Of a stretch of 63,575 nt of DNA, positions 48,449-58,081 are shown in pieces. Every line of letters begins with the position of its first letter. Within the stretch, counting starts at the first letter, position 1. This DNA comes from Shewanella sp. (GTDB taxonomy: Bacteria > Pseudomonadota > Gammaproteobacteria > Enterobacterales > Shewanellaceae), in assembly GCA_021462625.1 (NCBI GenBank), contig JAJNAU010000002.1, forward strand, positions 1 through 63,575. Direction: 5' to 3'. The notes under the pieces are model-generated. The model ran no database searches and had not been told where the DNA came from. It worked only from the letters and a program-made list of their open reading frames with translations. A program made the position numbers and the translations under genes.

Positions 48449-50248
48449 TCAGCTGCTTTGCTGACGCTGGATATAATCAGCCACCTGTTGCTCCAGCACC
48501 CGCAGCGGTACAGAGCCATTTTCCAGTATTGCATCGTGGAAGCTGCGGATATCAAACTTCTCACCCAAAGCCTCTTCAGCTTGTTTGCGCAGGCGTTTGA
48601 TGGTCAGCTCACCGATTTTGTAAGACACAGCCTGTCCTGGCCAGGTGATATAGCGGTCGATCTCAGTGGTGATATTGTGCAGCGAAAGGGCGGTATTGGC
48701 CGCCATATAGTCGATGGCCTGCTGACGGCTCCAACCTTTGGCATGCAGGCCGGTGTCTACCACCAAACGGCAGGCACGCCACATCTCATAGGTCAGCCGC
48801 CCAAAATTGCTGTAAGGATCCTGGTAGAAGCCAGCTTCCAGCCCCAGATACTCGGCGTACAGTCCCCAGCCTTCGCCGAAAGCGGATATGTAGCTGTGGC
48901 GGCGAAAGTCGGGCAGGGATTTCTGCTCCTGATTCAGGGCAATCTGCAGATGGTGTCCGGGGACGGCTTCGTGCAGGGTCAGGGCTTCCATCTCATACAG
49001 AGGGCGCTTGTCCAGGGCGTAGGTGTTAACCCAGTAGTAACCGGCTTCACGCTCATTGCTGGCACCTGAATAGCGCCCTGTGGTGTACTTGGGAGCGATT
49101 TCTGCCGGAACCTCTTTGATCCCGTACGGTGTGCGGGGCAGGGTGGCAAAATATTTAGGCAACATGGCATCTGCCCTCTTGGCGATGTAGGCCGCTTCTT
49201 TCAGCAATTGCTGTTTGTTCTTGGGATAAAACTGCGGATCGGTGCGCAGGAAATGCAGGAAGTCGGCAAAGCTGCCTTCGAACTTGAGCTCTTCAATAAT
49301 CTGCTGCATTTCGCCACGGATGCGAGCCACCTCTTTGAGGCCCAGCTGATGCACCTCTTCGGCGCTCATATCCAAAGTCGTGTAGTGACGCACCCGGTTC
49401 TCGTAGAAGTCCCGGCCTAAAGGTAAATCCGCTGCGGCAATGGATCCCCGTGCGCCAGGCAGATACTCCTGAGTCATAAAGTCATAGAAGTCGTCATACA
49501 GGGGCAGTACCTGCTGCTCAACCACTTTACGGCCCTCGGTCTGCAGTCTTTGCTGATCGGTCTGACTGATATGTTTGGGGAAGCTGGTAAAGGGCTTATA
49601 GTAGCCACTCTCTTCTACATCAACCTGATAGGCACTGATGCTGTCTTCAAACCCTTTCAATGTGGCTTTAGGAGGTGTGATGTCCTGTGCCAGTCCCAGC
49701 TTCAGCCAATGGGTTTGCTGGGCAAAATAGGTGGGCAGGGCGCTGAGTTTAGTCAGGTAGTTGTCATAGTCTTCAACCCTGTTGAAGCGACCCTGACTGA
49801 TGCTGGTGATATAGGCATGAAAACCGCTTTCGGAGGAGATGGGGATATAGTGATCTTTGAAGCGGTACAAGTCTGTGCTGTTTGCCAGCTGATATTCCAG
49901 AATTAGCGCATTGATTCGCTCAGCTTTGGTGAGCTTATCCGGATTGAGGGCTCTGAGCTGCGCAAGCAGTGCTATTTCTGCCTGATACTGCTGCTCCAGA
50001 GCCTGTGGCGACATATCCGTTAGCTTGCCAGCGGCGCTGTTTTCGCCCTTGGAGGCTGCCAGCAATGGGTTGCGATCAAGTTTAAGCTGCCAATCTTTGG
50101 TAATGATATCTGCCAGCACCTGTTGGTCCGCGTTTCGAACCTGAACCTGTTGATTGATTTGCGCAACCTCAGAGGATGTAGGGGCGTTGCTGAGTTGACA
50201 TCCAGTCAGCGCCAAACTGGTGGCGACACCAAGGGCGAGTTTATGCAT
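48449..50248 (-). CDS. DUF885 family lipoprotein (putative metallopeptidase-like)
   Basis: Lipobox LALTGCQ; EALTLHEAVPGHHLQIAL motif. Confidence 0.9.
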   Translation of the reverse strand: MHKLALGVATSLALTGCQLSNAPTSSEVAQINQQVQVRNADQQVLADIITKDWQLKLDRNPLLAASKGENSAAGKLTDMSPQALEQQYQAEIALLAQLRALNPDKLTKAERINALILEYQLANSTDLYRFKDHYIPISSESGFHAYITSISQGRFNRVEDYDNYLTKLSALPTYFAQQTHWLKLGLAQDITPPKATLKGFEDSISAYQVDVEESGYYKPFTSFPKHISQTDQQRLQTEGRKVVEQQVLPLYDDFYDFMTQEYLPGARGSIAAADLPLGRDFYENRVRHYTTLDMSAEEVHQLGLKEVARIRGEMQQIIEELKFEGSFADFLHFLRTDPQFYPKNKQQLLKEAAYIAKRADAMLPKYFATLPRTPYGIKEVPAEIAPKYTTGRYSGASNEREAGYYWVNTYALDKRPLYEMEALTLHEAVPGHHLQIALNQEQKSLPDFRRHSYISAFGEGWGLYAEYLGLEAGFYQDPYSNFGRLTYEMWRACRLVVDTGLHAKGWSRQQAIDYMAANTALSLHNITTEIDRYITWPGQAVSYKIGELTIKRLRKQAEEALGEKFDIRSFHDAILENGSVPLRVLEQQVADYIQRQQSS

Positions 50249-50663
50249 CTTCTATCCTTGTGATTATTGTTCGTCGCCATGACACTCAGAGGCACAATGT
50301 CAGGACTTTGATTATTGTTGCAGGATTATGCCCGATTTTTATCCAAGTCAGCAAAAGTTGCCACCCATGGTGGCTTGCGGGATCCCGGCTGGAGTTATCA
50401 AGGCATTGTTTGCCGTGATAGGCTGTTTGTGTACAAAATAAAACAATAATCAACCTCAGCTTTGGATAAGAAACAGCGTAAGCATTTGATTAAAACAAAG
50501 TCTTTCTTTTACTCTCTTTCCAGTCGGAGGTTTTTGTTGATAGCAATGCGAATTTACGCGTCAATAGCGGGTCTATTGCAAGTAAATTCAACGCAGTTAG
50601 AGGCAGAAACAGCCACGGGAAAGGCGTTCTGTTATCCAGGGCTGAGGTCAACATGGGGGTTGT

Positions 50664-51671
50664 ATGATTAATAAATCTATTCCATTGGTGGATTTGCACC
50701 GGCATCTGGACGGTAATGTCAGGGTGAACACCATTTGGGAACTGGGTCAGCAGCATGGAATCGCTCTGCCTGCAGAGTCTCCTGAACTGCTGGCACCCTA
50801 TGTGCAAATTCAGGGGAAAGAGGCCAGCCTGGTGGATTTCCTCAAGAAGCTGGACTGGATGGTGGCCGTGCTGGCGGACCTAGATGCGGTCAAGCGAGTC
50901 GCCTATGAGAACGTGCTGGACGCCCACGCATCAGGCCTGGATTACACTGAGCTGAGATTCAGTCCTTACTATATGGCCATGACCCACAAGTTGCCGATGG
51001 AAGGTGTGGTTGAAGCCGTGATTGATGGTGTTGCCGAAGGGGTGAAAGAGACTCAGGTGAAGACCAATCTTATCGGTATTATGTCCCGTTCATTCGGCGT
51101 TAAAGCCTGTAAAGCTGAGCTGGATGCCATTATGTCCCTGCGCCCCAGAATCGTTGCCGTGGATCTGGCCGGCGATGAAATGGGTTTTCCCGGCGACCTG
51201 TTTGAAAGTCACTTTAAGCGGGTACGGGATGCCGACCTGGGGATTACGGTGCATGCCGGTGAGGCCAAGGGGCCGGAAAGTGTCTGGCATGCAATCCGCG
51301 AGCTGGGAGCGACCCGAATTGGCCATGGCGTAAATGCCATTAAAGATCCTGAGTTGATGGAGTACCTGGGCAAGCACAATATCGGCATTGAGTCCTGCCC
51401 AACCAGCAATGTTCATACCTCTACGGTCGCCAGCTATGCTGAGCAGCCGCTGAATACCTTCCTGCAAGCAGGAGTACCTGTTAGCCTGAATACCGACGAC
51501 CCGGGTGTCAGCGATATCGATATCAATCACGAGTATATGATTGCCAAATCTGAGTTGGGTCTGACAGATTCTGAACTGGAACAGGTTCAGCGCTATGGCG
51601 TGGAGATGGCCTTCCTGTCGGACAGTGAGCGCAAGGCGCTGTACTTTGCCAAGCAGGATTATCTGCCTTAA
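50664..51671 (+). CDS. add: Adenosine deaminase
   Basis: [50 protein letters not shown]. Confidence 0.96.
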   Translation: MINKSIPLVDLHRHLDGNVRVNTIWELGQQHGIALPAESPELLAPYVQIQGKEASLVDFLKKLDWMVAVLADLDAVKRVAYENVLDAHASGLDYTELRFSPYYMAMTHKLPMEGVVEAVIDGVAEGVKETQVKTNLIGIMSRSFGVKACKAELDAIMSLRPRIVAVDLAGDEMGFPGDLFESHFKRVRDADLGITVHAGEAKGPESVWHAIRELGATRIGHGVNAIKDPELMEYLGKHNIGIESCPTSNVHTSTVASYAEQPLNTFLQAGVPVSLNTDDPGVSDIDINHEYMIAKSELGLTDSELEQVQRYGVEMAFLSDSERKALYFAKQDYLP

Positions 51672-51689
51672 CCCGTCAGATCCATGTAC

Positions 51690-51719
51690 AAAAAAGCCGC
51701 TCAATGAGCGGCTTTTTTT
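51690..51719. terminator. Bidirectional terminator aaaaaagccgctcaatgagcggcttttttt
   Basis: Perfect hairpin with flanking A and T tracts; nearly identical to 52785-52813. Confidence 0.93.
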
Positions 51720-52662
51720 AAATCAGTCTGTTGATAGCTCGCCTTATCCTGTCAAACATCGTGTAGGGCTTTCCCTGAATTTTACGTAATCTTTTCAATC
51801 CAGTTGAGCGCGCTATTTCTGCTTGGCTGTATTCAAATTTTGCCAGCATTTCTCTATAGGCTTTTCTCAGTTCTTCTGAGTCCTGATACCAAGCGAAGCT
51901 GTTGGCTGCAAAGTTAAGGAAGTCTCTCCGGCCTCTATTAGCATCATGCTCATACAAGGTTGTATAGACTTGGGCTTGATAGGTACTTATATCGTGCGTA
52001 TTAACTTTGAGCTTAGAGATACTCCCAGCTCTTTGGCGCCATAACACGCATACAGTGTCACAAACCGCTAAGATTGAAGCTCCGCACTGCCCTTTGAAAA
52101 AAGGGAATGTATCTTCATACCAAACGCCCTCAGGAAAACTTCCGATAACATCCTTAAAGAAGTTGGTTCTATAGAGTCTCCCCCAAGCGACGATATGGGC
52201 CTTTCCAAGGATAATTTGCCTATTTGATTTATAGCTATAAATGCCATTTACGCCTTTTAGAAAGTAGCTCACCGGAGCAGAACCTTTCTCATCGAAGGTT
52301 TGTAGTTGTCCTGAGGTAATATCAGCGCCCGTGGTAATTGCTAAATCCAGCAGGCTTTGCAGGCTTTTCTCGGTGATCAAATCATCACTATCCAGAAAGA
52401 ACAAAAACTCCCCTCTAGCCTGTTCTATCCCGGTATTTCTGGCCGCTCCAAGTCCTTTGTTGCACTGGTGCTCAATGAGTTTCACTCGCTTATCGTTAAG
52501 GAAAGCCCGTAACACCTCTGGCGTTGCATCTGTTGATTTGTCGTTTATGCACAGAATTTCTAAGTTGGAATACTCCTGAGCTAAAACCGAGCGAATACAA
52601 TCCCCAACATAGGACTCTACGTTGAAGCAGGGGACGATTACAGAGATTAGAGGTGAAGACAT
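51718..52662 (-). CDS. Family 2 glycosyltransferase
   Basis: PLISVIVPCFNVESYVGDCIRSVLAQEYSNLEILCINDKSTD, LGAARNTGIEQARGEFLFFLDSDD. Confidence 0.93.
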   Translation of the reverse strand: MSSPLISVIVPCFNVESYVGDCIRSVLAQEYSNLEILCINDKSTDATPEVLRAFLNDKRVKLIEHQCNKGLGAARNTGIEQARGEFLFFLDSDDLITEKSLQSLLDLAITTGADITSGQLQTFDEKGSAPVSYFLKGVNGIYSYKSNRQIILGKAHIVAWGRLYRTNFFKDVIGSFPEGVWYEDTFPFFKGQCGASILAVCDTVCVLWRQRAGSISKLKVNTHDISTYQAQVYTTLYEHDANRGRRDFLNFAANSFAWYQDSEELRKAYREMLAKFEYSQAEIARSTGLKRLRKIQGKPYTMFDRIRRAINRLI

Positions 52663-52784
52663 CTTGCTGACCGATTTATGTGCAAAAAGGGGGGCTATTC
52701 TATTGTTGCTGCGGCTGGAGATACAGTTAATTTCATACCATCTGTGAGATGTATCAATAGTGACTCTAATGTAACTGAACGCAC

Positions 52785-52813
52785 AAAAAAGCCGCTCATT
52801 GAGCGGCTTTTTG
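52785..52813. terminator. Bidirectional terminator aaaaaagccgctcattgagcggctttttt
   Basis: Hairpin with A and T tracts; near-duplicate of 51690-51719. Confidence 0.92.
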
Positions 52814-52828
52814 CTGTTTGAACTCCGG

Positions 52829-54205
52829 TTAAATCACGCGGGAGAACTGCTGCTGACGGGCCTTTTCACGGAAGTACACGTCAAAGCACATGCAGATGTT
52901 ACGGATCAGCAGGCGGCCGGTTGGGCTGACGGTGATCTTGCGGTCTGTGATATCAACCAGCTTGTCGTCGATAAAGGTCTGCATTAGTTTCATATCTTCT
53001 GCGAAGTACTCTTCGAACTTGATACCCAGCTTCTCATCCATTTGCGCCATATCCAGGTCGAAGTGGCAGATCAGCTGCTTGATCACGGCGCGGCGGATTT
53101 CGTCGTCATGGTTCAGGCTGCAACCTTTCCACAGGGCATGGCCCAGCTCGTCCAAGGACTCATAGTAAGGGCGGATATCCTTTTGGTTCTGGGCATAACA
53201 GTCACCAATCATGGAGATGGAGGATACACCCAGACCCAGCAGATCACACTCTTCCTGGGTGGTATAACCCTGGAAGTTACGGTGCAGACGGCCTTCGTTC
53301 TGCAACTTTGCCAGTTCATCGTCCGGCTTGGCGAAGTGGTCCATACCGATAAACTGGTAACCATCGCCGGTCAGGGTTTCGATGGTCTGCTGCAGCATGT
53401 CCAGCTTCTGCTGTGGTGATGGCAGATCTTCATCCTTAATCTTGCGCTGAGCGGCAAAACGGGATGGCAGGTGCGCATAGTTGAACACAGACAGGCGGTC
53501 CGGAGACAAATCCAGAATGCGGGCAATTGTCTGGGCAAAGGTTTTCGGAGTCTGGTGTGGCAGACCGTAGATCAGATCCACGTTGGTAGACTGGAAGCCC
53601 ATGGCTTTGGCCTTGGCCATCAGAGCGAAGATAAAGTCTTCATCCTGCTCGCGGTTCACTGCAACCTGAACTTCTTTGTTGAAGTCCTGCACGCCGATGG
53701 AGATACGGTTGAAACCGGCCTCTTTCAGGGTATCCAGCATAGTCAGCTCAATCTCACGAGGATCCACTTCAATGGAGAATTCACCTTCATCGGCGAAGTT
53801 GAAGTGCTGTTTCAGCAGCTTGCTCAGGCGCAGAATTTGTTCTTCGCTCAGGAAAGTAGGAGTACCACCGCCCCAGTGCATCTGGGTCACAGTGTACTTC
53901 TTAAACAGAGGGGCACGGTTGGCAATTTCCCGGGCCAGATACTCAATATATTGATCCGCCTTGTGCTGGTGGCGGGTTACTATTTTGTTGCAACCGCAGT
54001 AGTAGCAGAGCTTGGCACAGAAAGGAACATGTATGTAGAGTGACAGCTTGTTACTCTTGCTGTGCTCGATCGCCCTGAGCAAATCCGTTTCAGTGAATTG
54101 ATCGTTAAACTCCAGCGCCGTCGGGTATGAGGTGTAACGGGGACCGCTGTAGTTATATTTTTCGATCATCGACTGATCCCAGCTGATTTTAGTGGGCTGA
54201 TTCAA
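52829..54205 (-). CDS. hemN: Oxygen-independent coproporphyrinogen III oxidase
   Basis: Radical SAM motif PFCAKLCYYCGCN; YNYSGPRYTSYPTALEF N-terminus. Confidence 0.97.
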   Translation of the reverse strand: MNQPTKISWDQSMIEKYNYSGPRYTSYPTALEFNDQFTETDLLRAIEHSKSNKLSLYIHVPFCAKLCYYCGCNKIVTRHQHKADQYIEYLAREIANRAPLFKKYTVTQMHWGGGTPTFLSEEQILRLSKLLKQHFNFADEGEFSIEVDPREIELTMLDTLKEAGFNRISIGVQDFNKEVQVAVNREQDEDFIFALMAKAKAMGFQSTNVDLIYGLPHQTPKTFAQTIARILDLSPDRLSVFNYAHLPSRFAAQRKIKDEDLPSPQQKLDMLQQTIETLTGDGYQFIGMDHFAKPDDELAKLQNEGRLHRNFQGYTTQEECDLLGLGVSSISMIGDCYAQNQKDIRPYYESLDELGHALWKGCSLNHDDEIRRAVIKQLICHFDLDMAQMDEKLGIKFEEYFAEDMKLMQTFIDDKLVDITDRKITVSPTGRLLIRNICMCFDVYFREKARQQQFSRVI

Positions 54206-54378
54206 GGCGTGTCCTCCGAGGGTAATTTAGTATTGGGCGAAGTATGCCGCTTTTACGATCAAATAACATTGATCCAAGTAGAAAAAACAACCACCGCTAA
54301 CACAGGTATCAAACTGGGTGTGGGGCAGTTTTGCCCGTTTGCACAGTGATCCATGTGATGATTGGATAGGGACTATCT

Positions 54379-54462
54379 ATGAAAAGTTTATGCTTGTCTG
54401 TGGTTTTATTGACAATTTGTGCACCGACTCACGGCCATAGCTTCTCTATGTCGGGCGCCTGA
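54379..54462 (+). CDS. Possible 27-aa signal-peptide-like ORF: MKSLCLSVVLLTICAPTHGHSFSMSGA
   Basis: ATG ORF with a hydrophobic N-terminus between hemN and DUF2489. Could be a remnant of a secreted protein. Confidence 0.25.
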   Translation: MKSLCLSVVLLTICAPTHGHSFSMSGA

Positions 54463-54648
54463 ACGATAGTCTGGATGACTAAGGGCATACGCTGTGAACT
54501 GCGCCTTGCATATGATAGTCGTAAGCCTATGCAGGGCGCGCACGGGACTTATTCGTCCCTTCCATAACCCAGAAAGGCCATCACTGTGGTGGTGGATAGC
54601 GCAAGATGGTGGGCACTTTTATTGTGCCACTACAGAGTAAGAGACATT

Positions 54649-54684
54649 AAAAAAGCGCTGTTTACTGGGTCGCAGCGCTTTTTT
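54649..54684. terminator. Terminator downstream of the DUF2489 gene
   Basis: aaaaaagcgctg..cagcgctttttt. Confidence 0.85.
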
Positions 54685-54703
54685 ATAAGCCATTGGAGAG
54701 ATT

Positions 54704-55171
54704 TCAGTGTGCCGGTTTCAGACTGAACTGTGCAAGCAGCCTGGCTTCGGCCAGAATTGCCTGCTCATGCTCCGCTTCAGATTTCATCCGCTGCAGATCC
54801 AGCTTCATCCGCTCCTGTTTGGGCAGTGCTTTACGGGCGTCCATAATGGGATGATCTTTAATCACCGCAAAATGGGTGAATAACTGAGGATAGTCAGGTG
54901 CCACTCGCTCGGATAAAGACAGTAGCTCAAACAACCTGGCGATACGCACAACCCCCTCAGAGAGTTCACACCTGTCGTCGACCATGGCCTTCGCGATATA
55001 GCGGATATCGTCCAAAATAGCTTCTCGCTTGGCATTCGCCTCGGCCTGCTTTTCGGCTTTGGCTTTGGCGATTTTTTCCCGTTGCTTTTTCAACTTGAAT
55101 AACAGGTAAGCCGCATAGCTGGCCAGCACCAATATGATGGCCGTGCCCAAGATTATCCAGGGTGTATACAC
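54704..55171 (-). CDS. DUF2489 family protein
   Basis: Single N-terminal TM and a basic coiled coil; position next to yihI is typical. Confidence 0.75.
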   Translation of the reverse strand: MYTPWIILGTAIILVLASYAAYLLFKLKKQREKIAKAKAEKQAEANAKREAILDDIRYIAKAMVDDRCELSEGVVRIARLFELLSLSERVAPDYPQLFTHFAVIKDHPIMDARKALPKQERMKLDLQRMKSEAEHEQAILAEARLLAQFSLKPAH

Positions 55172-55201
55172 AGTGTCTCCTTACAGCTTACAAGTCGAAC
55201 T

Positions 55202-55753
55202 TCAGTCTTTATCCTGATACTGCTTGAGGACGTCCAGGCCGGACTCAAATTTGTCCAGCAGATCATCGTCAGAAGCCGATTTGGTTGGCGTAAAATCCTC
55301 TTCTTCGGACAGCCCCAGTATTTCCATCAGCTTCTCGATTTCTGCCAGCTGTTTGTCCAGCCACTTCTGATCCGTTGCAGGCAAATCACGACCTTCTTCC
55401 AGCATATCCAGCAGCTCGTTCAGACGTGGGTTTTCTTCCAGCATCAGCAAACGCTGTTCATCAGTCATCCTGGGTTGTTTTGGTTTTTGCGCTTTCTCTG
55501 CCGCAGGTTGCTGGCTCTGATCTGGAAGCACTAGGGCCACAGGGCGTTTGCTGCCATGACGTGGGTCTTTGGCCTGGCTGCCACTTTTGCCATTGGCGGA
55601 AACCTGTTGCAGGGTACCTTCATTGGATCGGCTACCGGACTTGTTGCCAGTATCCCGCTTCTTGATGGCAATTTTACGGTCTGCCTTTTTGCTTCTTGGC
55701 GTGAATTTTGCGCCATTCTCATTGATTTTGCGTGTTTTTCTGCTGCGAGACAT
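55202..55753 (-). CDS. yihI: Der GTPase-activating protein YihI
   Basis: MSRSRKTRKINENGAKFTPRSKKADRKIAIKKRDTGNKSGSR; acidic tail RLNELLDMLEEG. Confidence 0.92.
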   Translation of the reverse strand: MSRSRKTRKINENGAKFTPRSKKADRKIAIKKRDTGNKSGSRSNEGTLQQVSANGKSGSQAKDPRHGSKRPVALVLPDQSQQPAAEKAQKPKQPRMTDEQRLLMLEENPRLNELLDMLEEGRDLPATDQKWLDKQLAEIEKLMEILGLSEEEDFTPTKSASDDDLLDKFESGLDVLKQYQDKD

Positions 55754-55821
55754 AGGATTCTCTACTAAAAATTCGTGTCCTTATCCCATACGCCTGCGAA
55801 GTCTTTCTGGCAGGGGGATAA

Positions 55822-56481
55822 TCAGGGGGTGCGTTTTATATCAGATCCCGCTGCTTTTTGCATCAGAATGAGGTCATTTGCTGCAAATAATAACGTAAAG
55901 CCGTGGTGCACGGCCAGATAGTCAAAGGTCTTCTGACAATAGAAGCTGACATGGGCCGGATTGTTTTTATAGTGCCATTTGGCAAATTGTCGCGGATCTG
56001 TGAGCAGTCGGGTGCTGATAGCCAGAAAGCCGCCGGGTTTCAGTGTGCGACATAATAACCCCCATTCCCGCAACGGATAGTTAAAGTGCTCGAATACCCG
56101 GTAGCTGCAAACAAAGTCGTAGCTTTGTCGCAAGGCAGCAAGGTCCGGTGCCAGGAAAGGATCATATTGGTTCAGCGTGTGGCCCTGTTGTTGTAACAGG
56201 GTCAACACCGAGCTTGGCAGGAACCCGCCAAAATTGAGACCGATTAAGGGTTCGCTGGTTATACCTGCCAGTTGCTCTGTTAGTACATTGATAAACAAAG
56301 ACAGTTGTTTTTGTTTAGTCGGGTTGAGTTTGTTGAAGCGCTGCTTTTGCACCTGAGGAGGGAGTTGACTGTGTAGATCGGCAAATACCAGTTGGCATCC
56401 TGGGCAACGAAAGTAGCTGCGTTTCTTGTCGGTGAAGAAACGGGATGGGTAACGGTTTTGGCACAGGGGGCATCTTGGCAT
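55822..56481 (-). CDS. Zinc-ribbon class I SAM-dependent methyltransferase
   Basis: CPLCQNRY..YFRCPGCQLVF; SYRVFEHFNYPLREWGLLCRTLKPGGFLAISTRL. Confidence 0.8.
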   Translation of the reverse strand: MPRCPLCQNRYPSRFFTDKKRSYFRCPGCQLVFADLHSQLPPQVQKQRFNKLNPTKQKQLSLFINVLTEQLAGITSEPLIGLNFGGFLPSSVLTLLQQQGHTLNQYDPFLAPDLAALRQSYDFVCSYRVFEHFNYPLREWGLLCRTLKPGGFLAISTRLLTDPRQFAKWHYKNNPAHVSFYCQKTFDYLAVHHGFTLLFAANDLILMQKAAGSDIKRTP

Positions 56482-56587
56482 TGGAGATCAAGAACTTACA
56501 ACTTTGGCGAGATTATATACCCAAAGCTGTGCGTGGGACATTGATATCAGCAGATTTGTCCTTCAGATTCAGGTGAGAGTTAAGCAG

Positions 56588-56614
56588 AAAAAAAGCGGCA
56601 GTTCTCACCGCCGC
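56588..56614 (-). terminator. Strong Rho-independent terminator (minus strand)
   Basis: Minus strand GCGGCGGT-GAGA-ACTGCCGC-TTTTTTT: 8-bp stem (one G-T) with a GNRA-type loop. Confidence 0.85.
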
Positions 56615-56930
56615 CTGAATATTGTGTCTTAGACACCTACTCTGACATCCCAGTTTCCATACTGGCTATGTGACTTTCCCGATCTAATCTAATCCTATTG
56701 TTGTTGTTTGCTTTCCATGCAGTTTGTTTTTCGTTTTTGTCTTCCTGACGTTTTCGTCCTGATCTGAGTCCTTCAGATCATTTCCGTAGATGGTCTCAAT
56801 AACCACCTTCATCAAGCCGCCTTCAATGACGAAATGCAACCATCCATGTTGTCCACATCCAGCTACACCGGCATCTCGCCGTTGCATCTAAGGCTATGCT
56901 TCCATTGCACTGTTCGCAAACTGCGATTAA
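56588..56930 (-). ncRNA. Candidate CsrB/CsrC-family regulatory RNA (5' end not defined)
   Basis: Minus strand has about 13 GGA in roughly 270 nt (about 4 expected). Several sit in hairpin loops: CAAC-ATGGATG-GTTG, TGATCTGA-AGGAC-TCAGATCA, TGC-ATGGAAA-GCA, CCAGT-ATGGAA-ACTGG. Ends at a strong terminator. Confidence 0.55.
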
Positions 56931-57249
56931 CCTTAGTTTGGAGTGTTTTTATCGACATTTGGGAGCGCTTTTACAGCTTAAGGCCATCCCGATCGTCTCT
57001 GACCTGAATCTCAAGTTGAGATTTCTACTCGTTATTATTATTTGGCGAGTGGTCTTAATTTTTATAGTTGTTATTCGACTTAGTTATTCTTGTATCTTGA
57101 ATGTTCACGCCCCGGACTCTGATCGTTGTTATTATAAGTTATTGAACAACCAGTTGGGTTCGTTCCGGTGCGAGGTTCATTAGACTTGAATGTGTGACTT
57201 GTGTCAAGGTCAAATGTCAAAGCGGTGACGTTAACGTAAACTAGACCAA

Positions 57250-57279
57250 CAAAAAGGCACCAACTGGTGCCTTTTTTGT
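57250..57279. terminator. Terminator after cytochrome c4
   Basis: caaaaaggcaccaactggtgccttttttgt. Confidence 0.9.
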
Positions 57280-57289
57280 TGATGGCAGG

Positions 57290-57913
57290 TTATTGATTTA
57301 ACGTGGAAATATAAATTGAAAGAGCCTGAATATCCTGGTCGCTAAGCTTCTTGGCAACATCGCCCATCATACCATTGAGATCATTATTACGAGTGCCATC
57401 GCGGAACTTGTTTAGCTGTATTTTAATATGGTTTGCATGCTGACCAGACACCATGGGGAAGCCCGCCAGCTCCACGCCGACACCATTAGGGCCGTGACAG
57501 GCGGCACAGGCGGTGATGCCGCGGGACATATCTCCGCCCTTGTACAGTTTTTCGCCCAAATCTGGTGCCTGAGCAGCTGGCGCCGGTGCCTGAGTTTGTG
57601 AGGCGTAGAATGCCGCCAGATCTGCTATATCCTGCTCAGTTAGTGTAGCGACCATGCCGATCATGATAGGATCCATCCGACCTTTGGTTCCACCAGAGGC
57701 CATGGCATCTTTGAAATCATGCAACTGCTTTTCTATATAAGTAGCATGCTGTCCGGCAATCTTGGGATACATATCAATCATGCTGTTGCCGTCAACACCG
57801 TGGCAGGCAGCACAAACAGCAGACTTGTTTTTTCCAGCTTCAGCGTCCCCTTGGGCACTAACAGGCAGCGAGATGGCGGCGACGGCTGACAACGCGAGGG
57901 CTAACTTTTTCAT
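57290..57913 (-). CDS. Diheme cytochrome c4
   Basis: Signal peptide and two CAACHG motifs (CAACHGVDG, CAACHGPNG); 207 aa. Confidence 0.94.
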   Translation of the reverse strand: MKKLALALSAVAAISLPVSAQGDAEAGKNKSAVCAACHGVDGNSMIDMYPKIAGQHATYIEKQLHDFKDAMASGGTKGRMDPIMIGMVATLTEQDIADLAAFYASQTQAPAPAAQAPDLGEKLYKGGDMSRGITACAACHGPNGVGVELAGFPMVSGQHANHIKIQLNKFRDGTRNNDLNGMMGDVAKKLSDQDIQALSIYISTLNQ

Positions 57914-58081
57914 GGCGTTCCAACTTCTTGGTTGTTTATTGTCCTGAGCTTACAAGGAAGACCCGCAAGCATGATAAGATACGAAAACTGTGATCCGCCC
58001 TGTATTTTACATGAAAACGTAAAAATGTAAGCAACTCTTCAATATTCATGACAAAAGTTGATCCTTTTTTTGGAGTAATAA

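Noticed and set aside
50404-50663. Adenine/purine riboswitch upstream of add (known in some Vibrio)
   Set aside because: I could not find the conserved purine aptamer core (paired loops with the UAU...UCUACC-like elements) in this 5' region.
56896-57183. 95-aa plus-strand ORF MLPLHCSQTAINLSLE...
   Set aside because: AT-rich, no clear SD, no recognisable family, antisense to the upstream part of the ncRNA candidate region.
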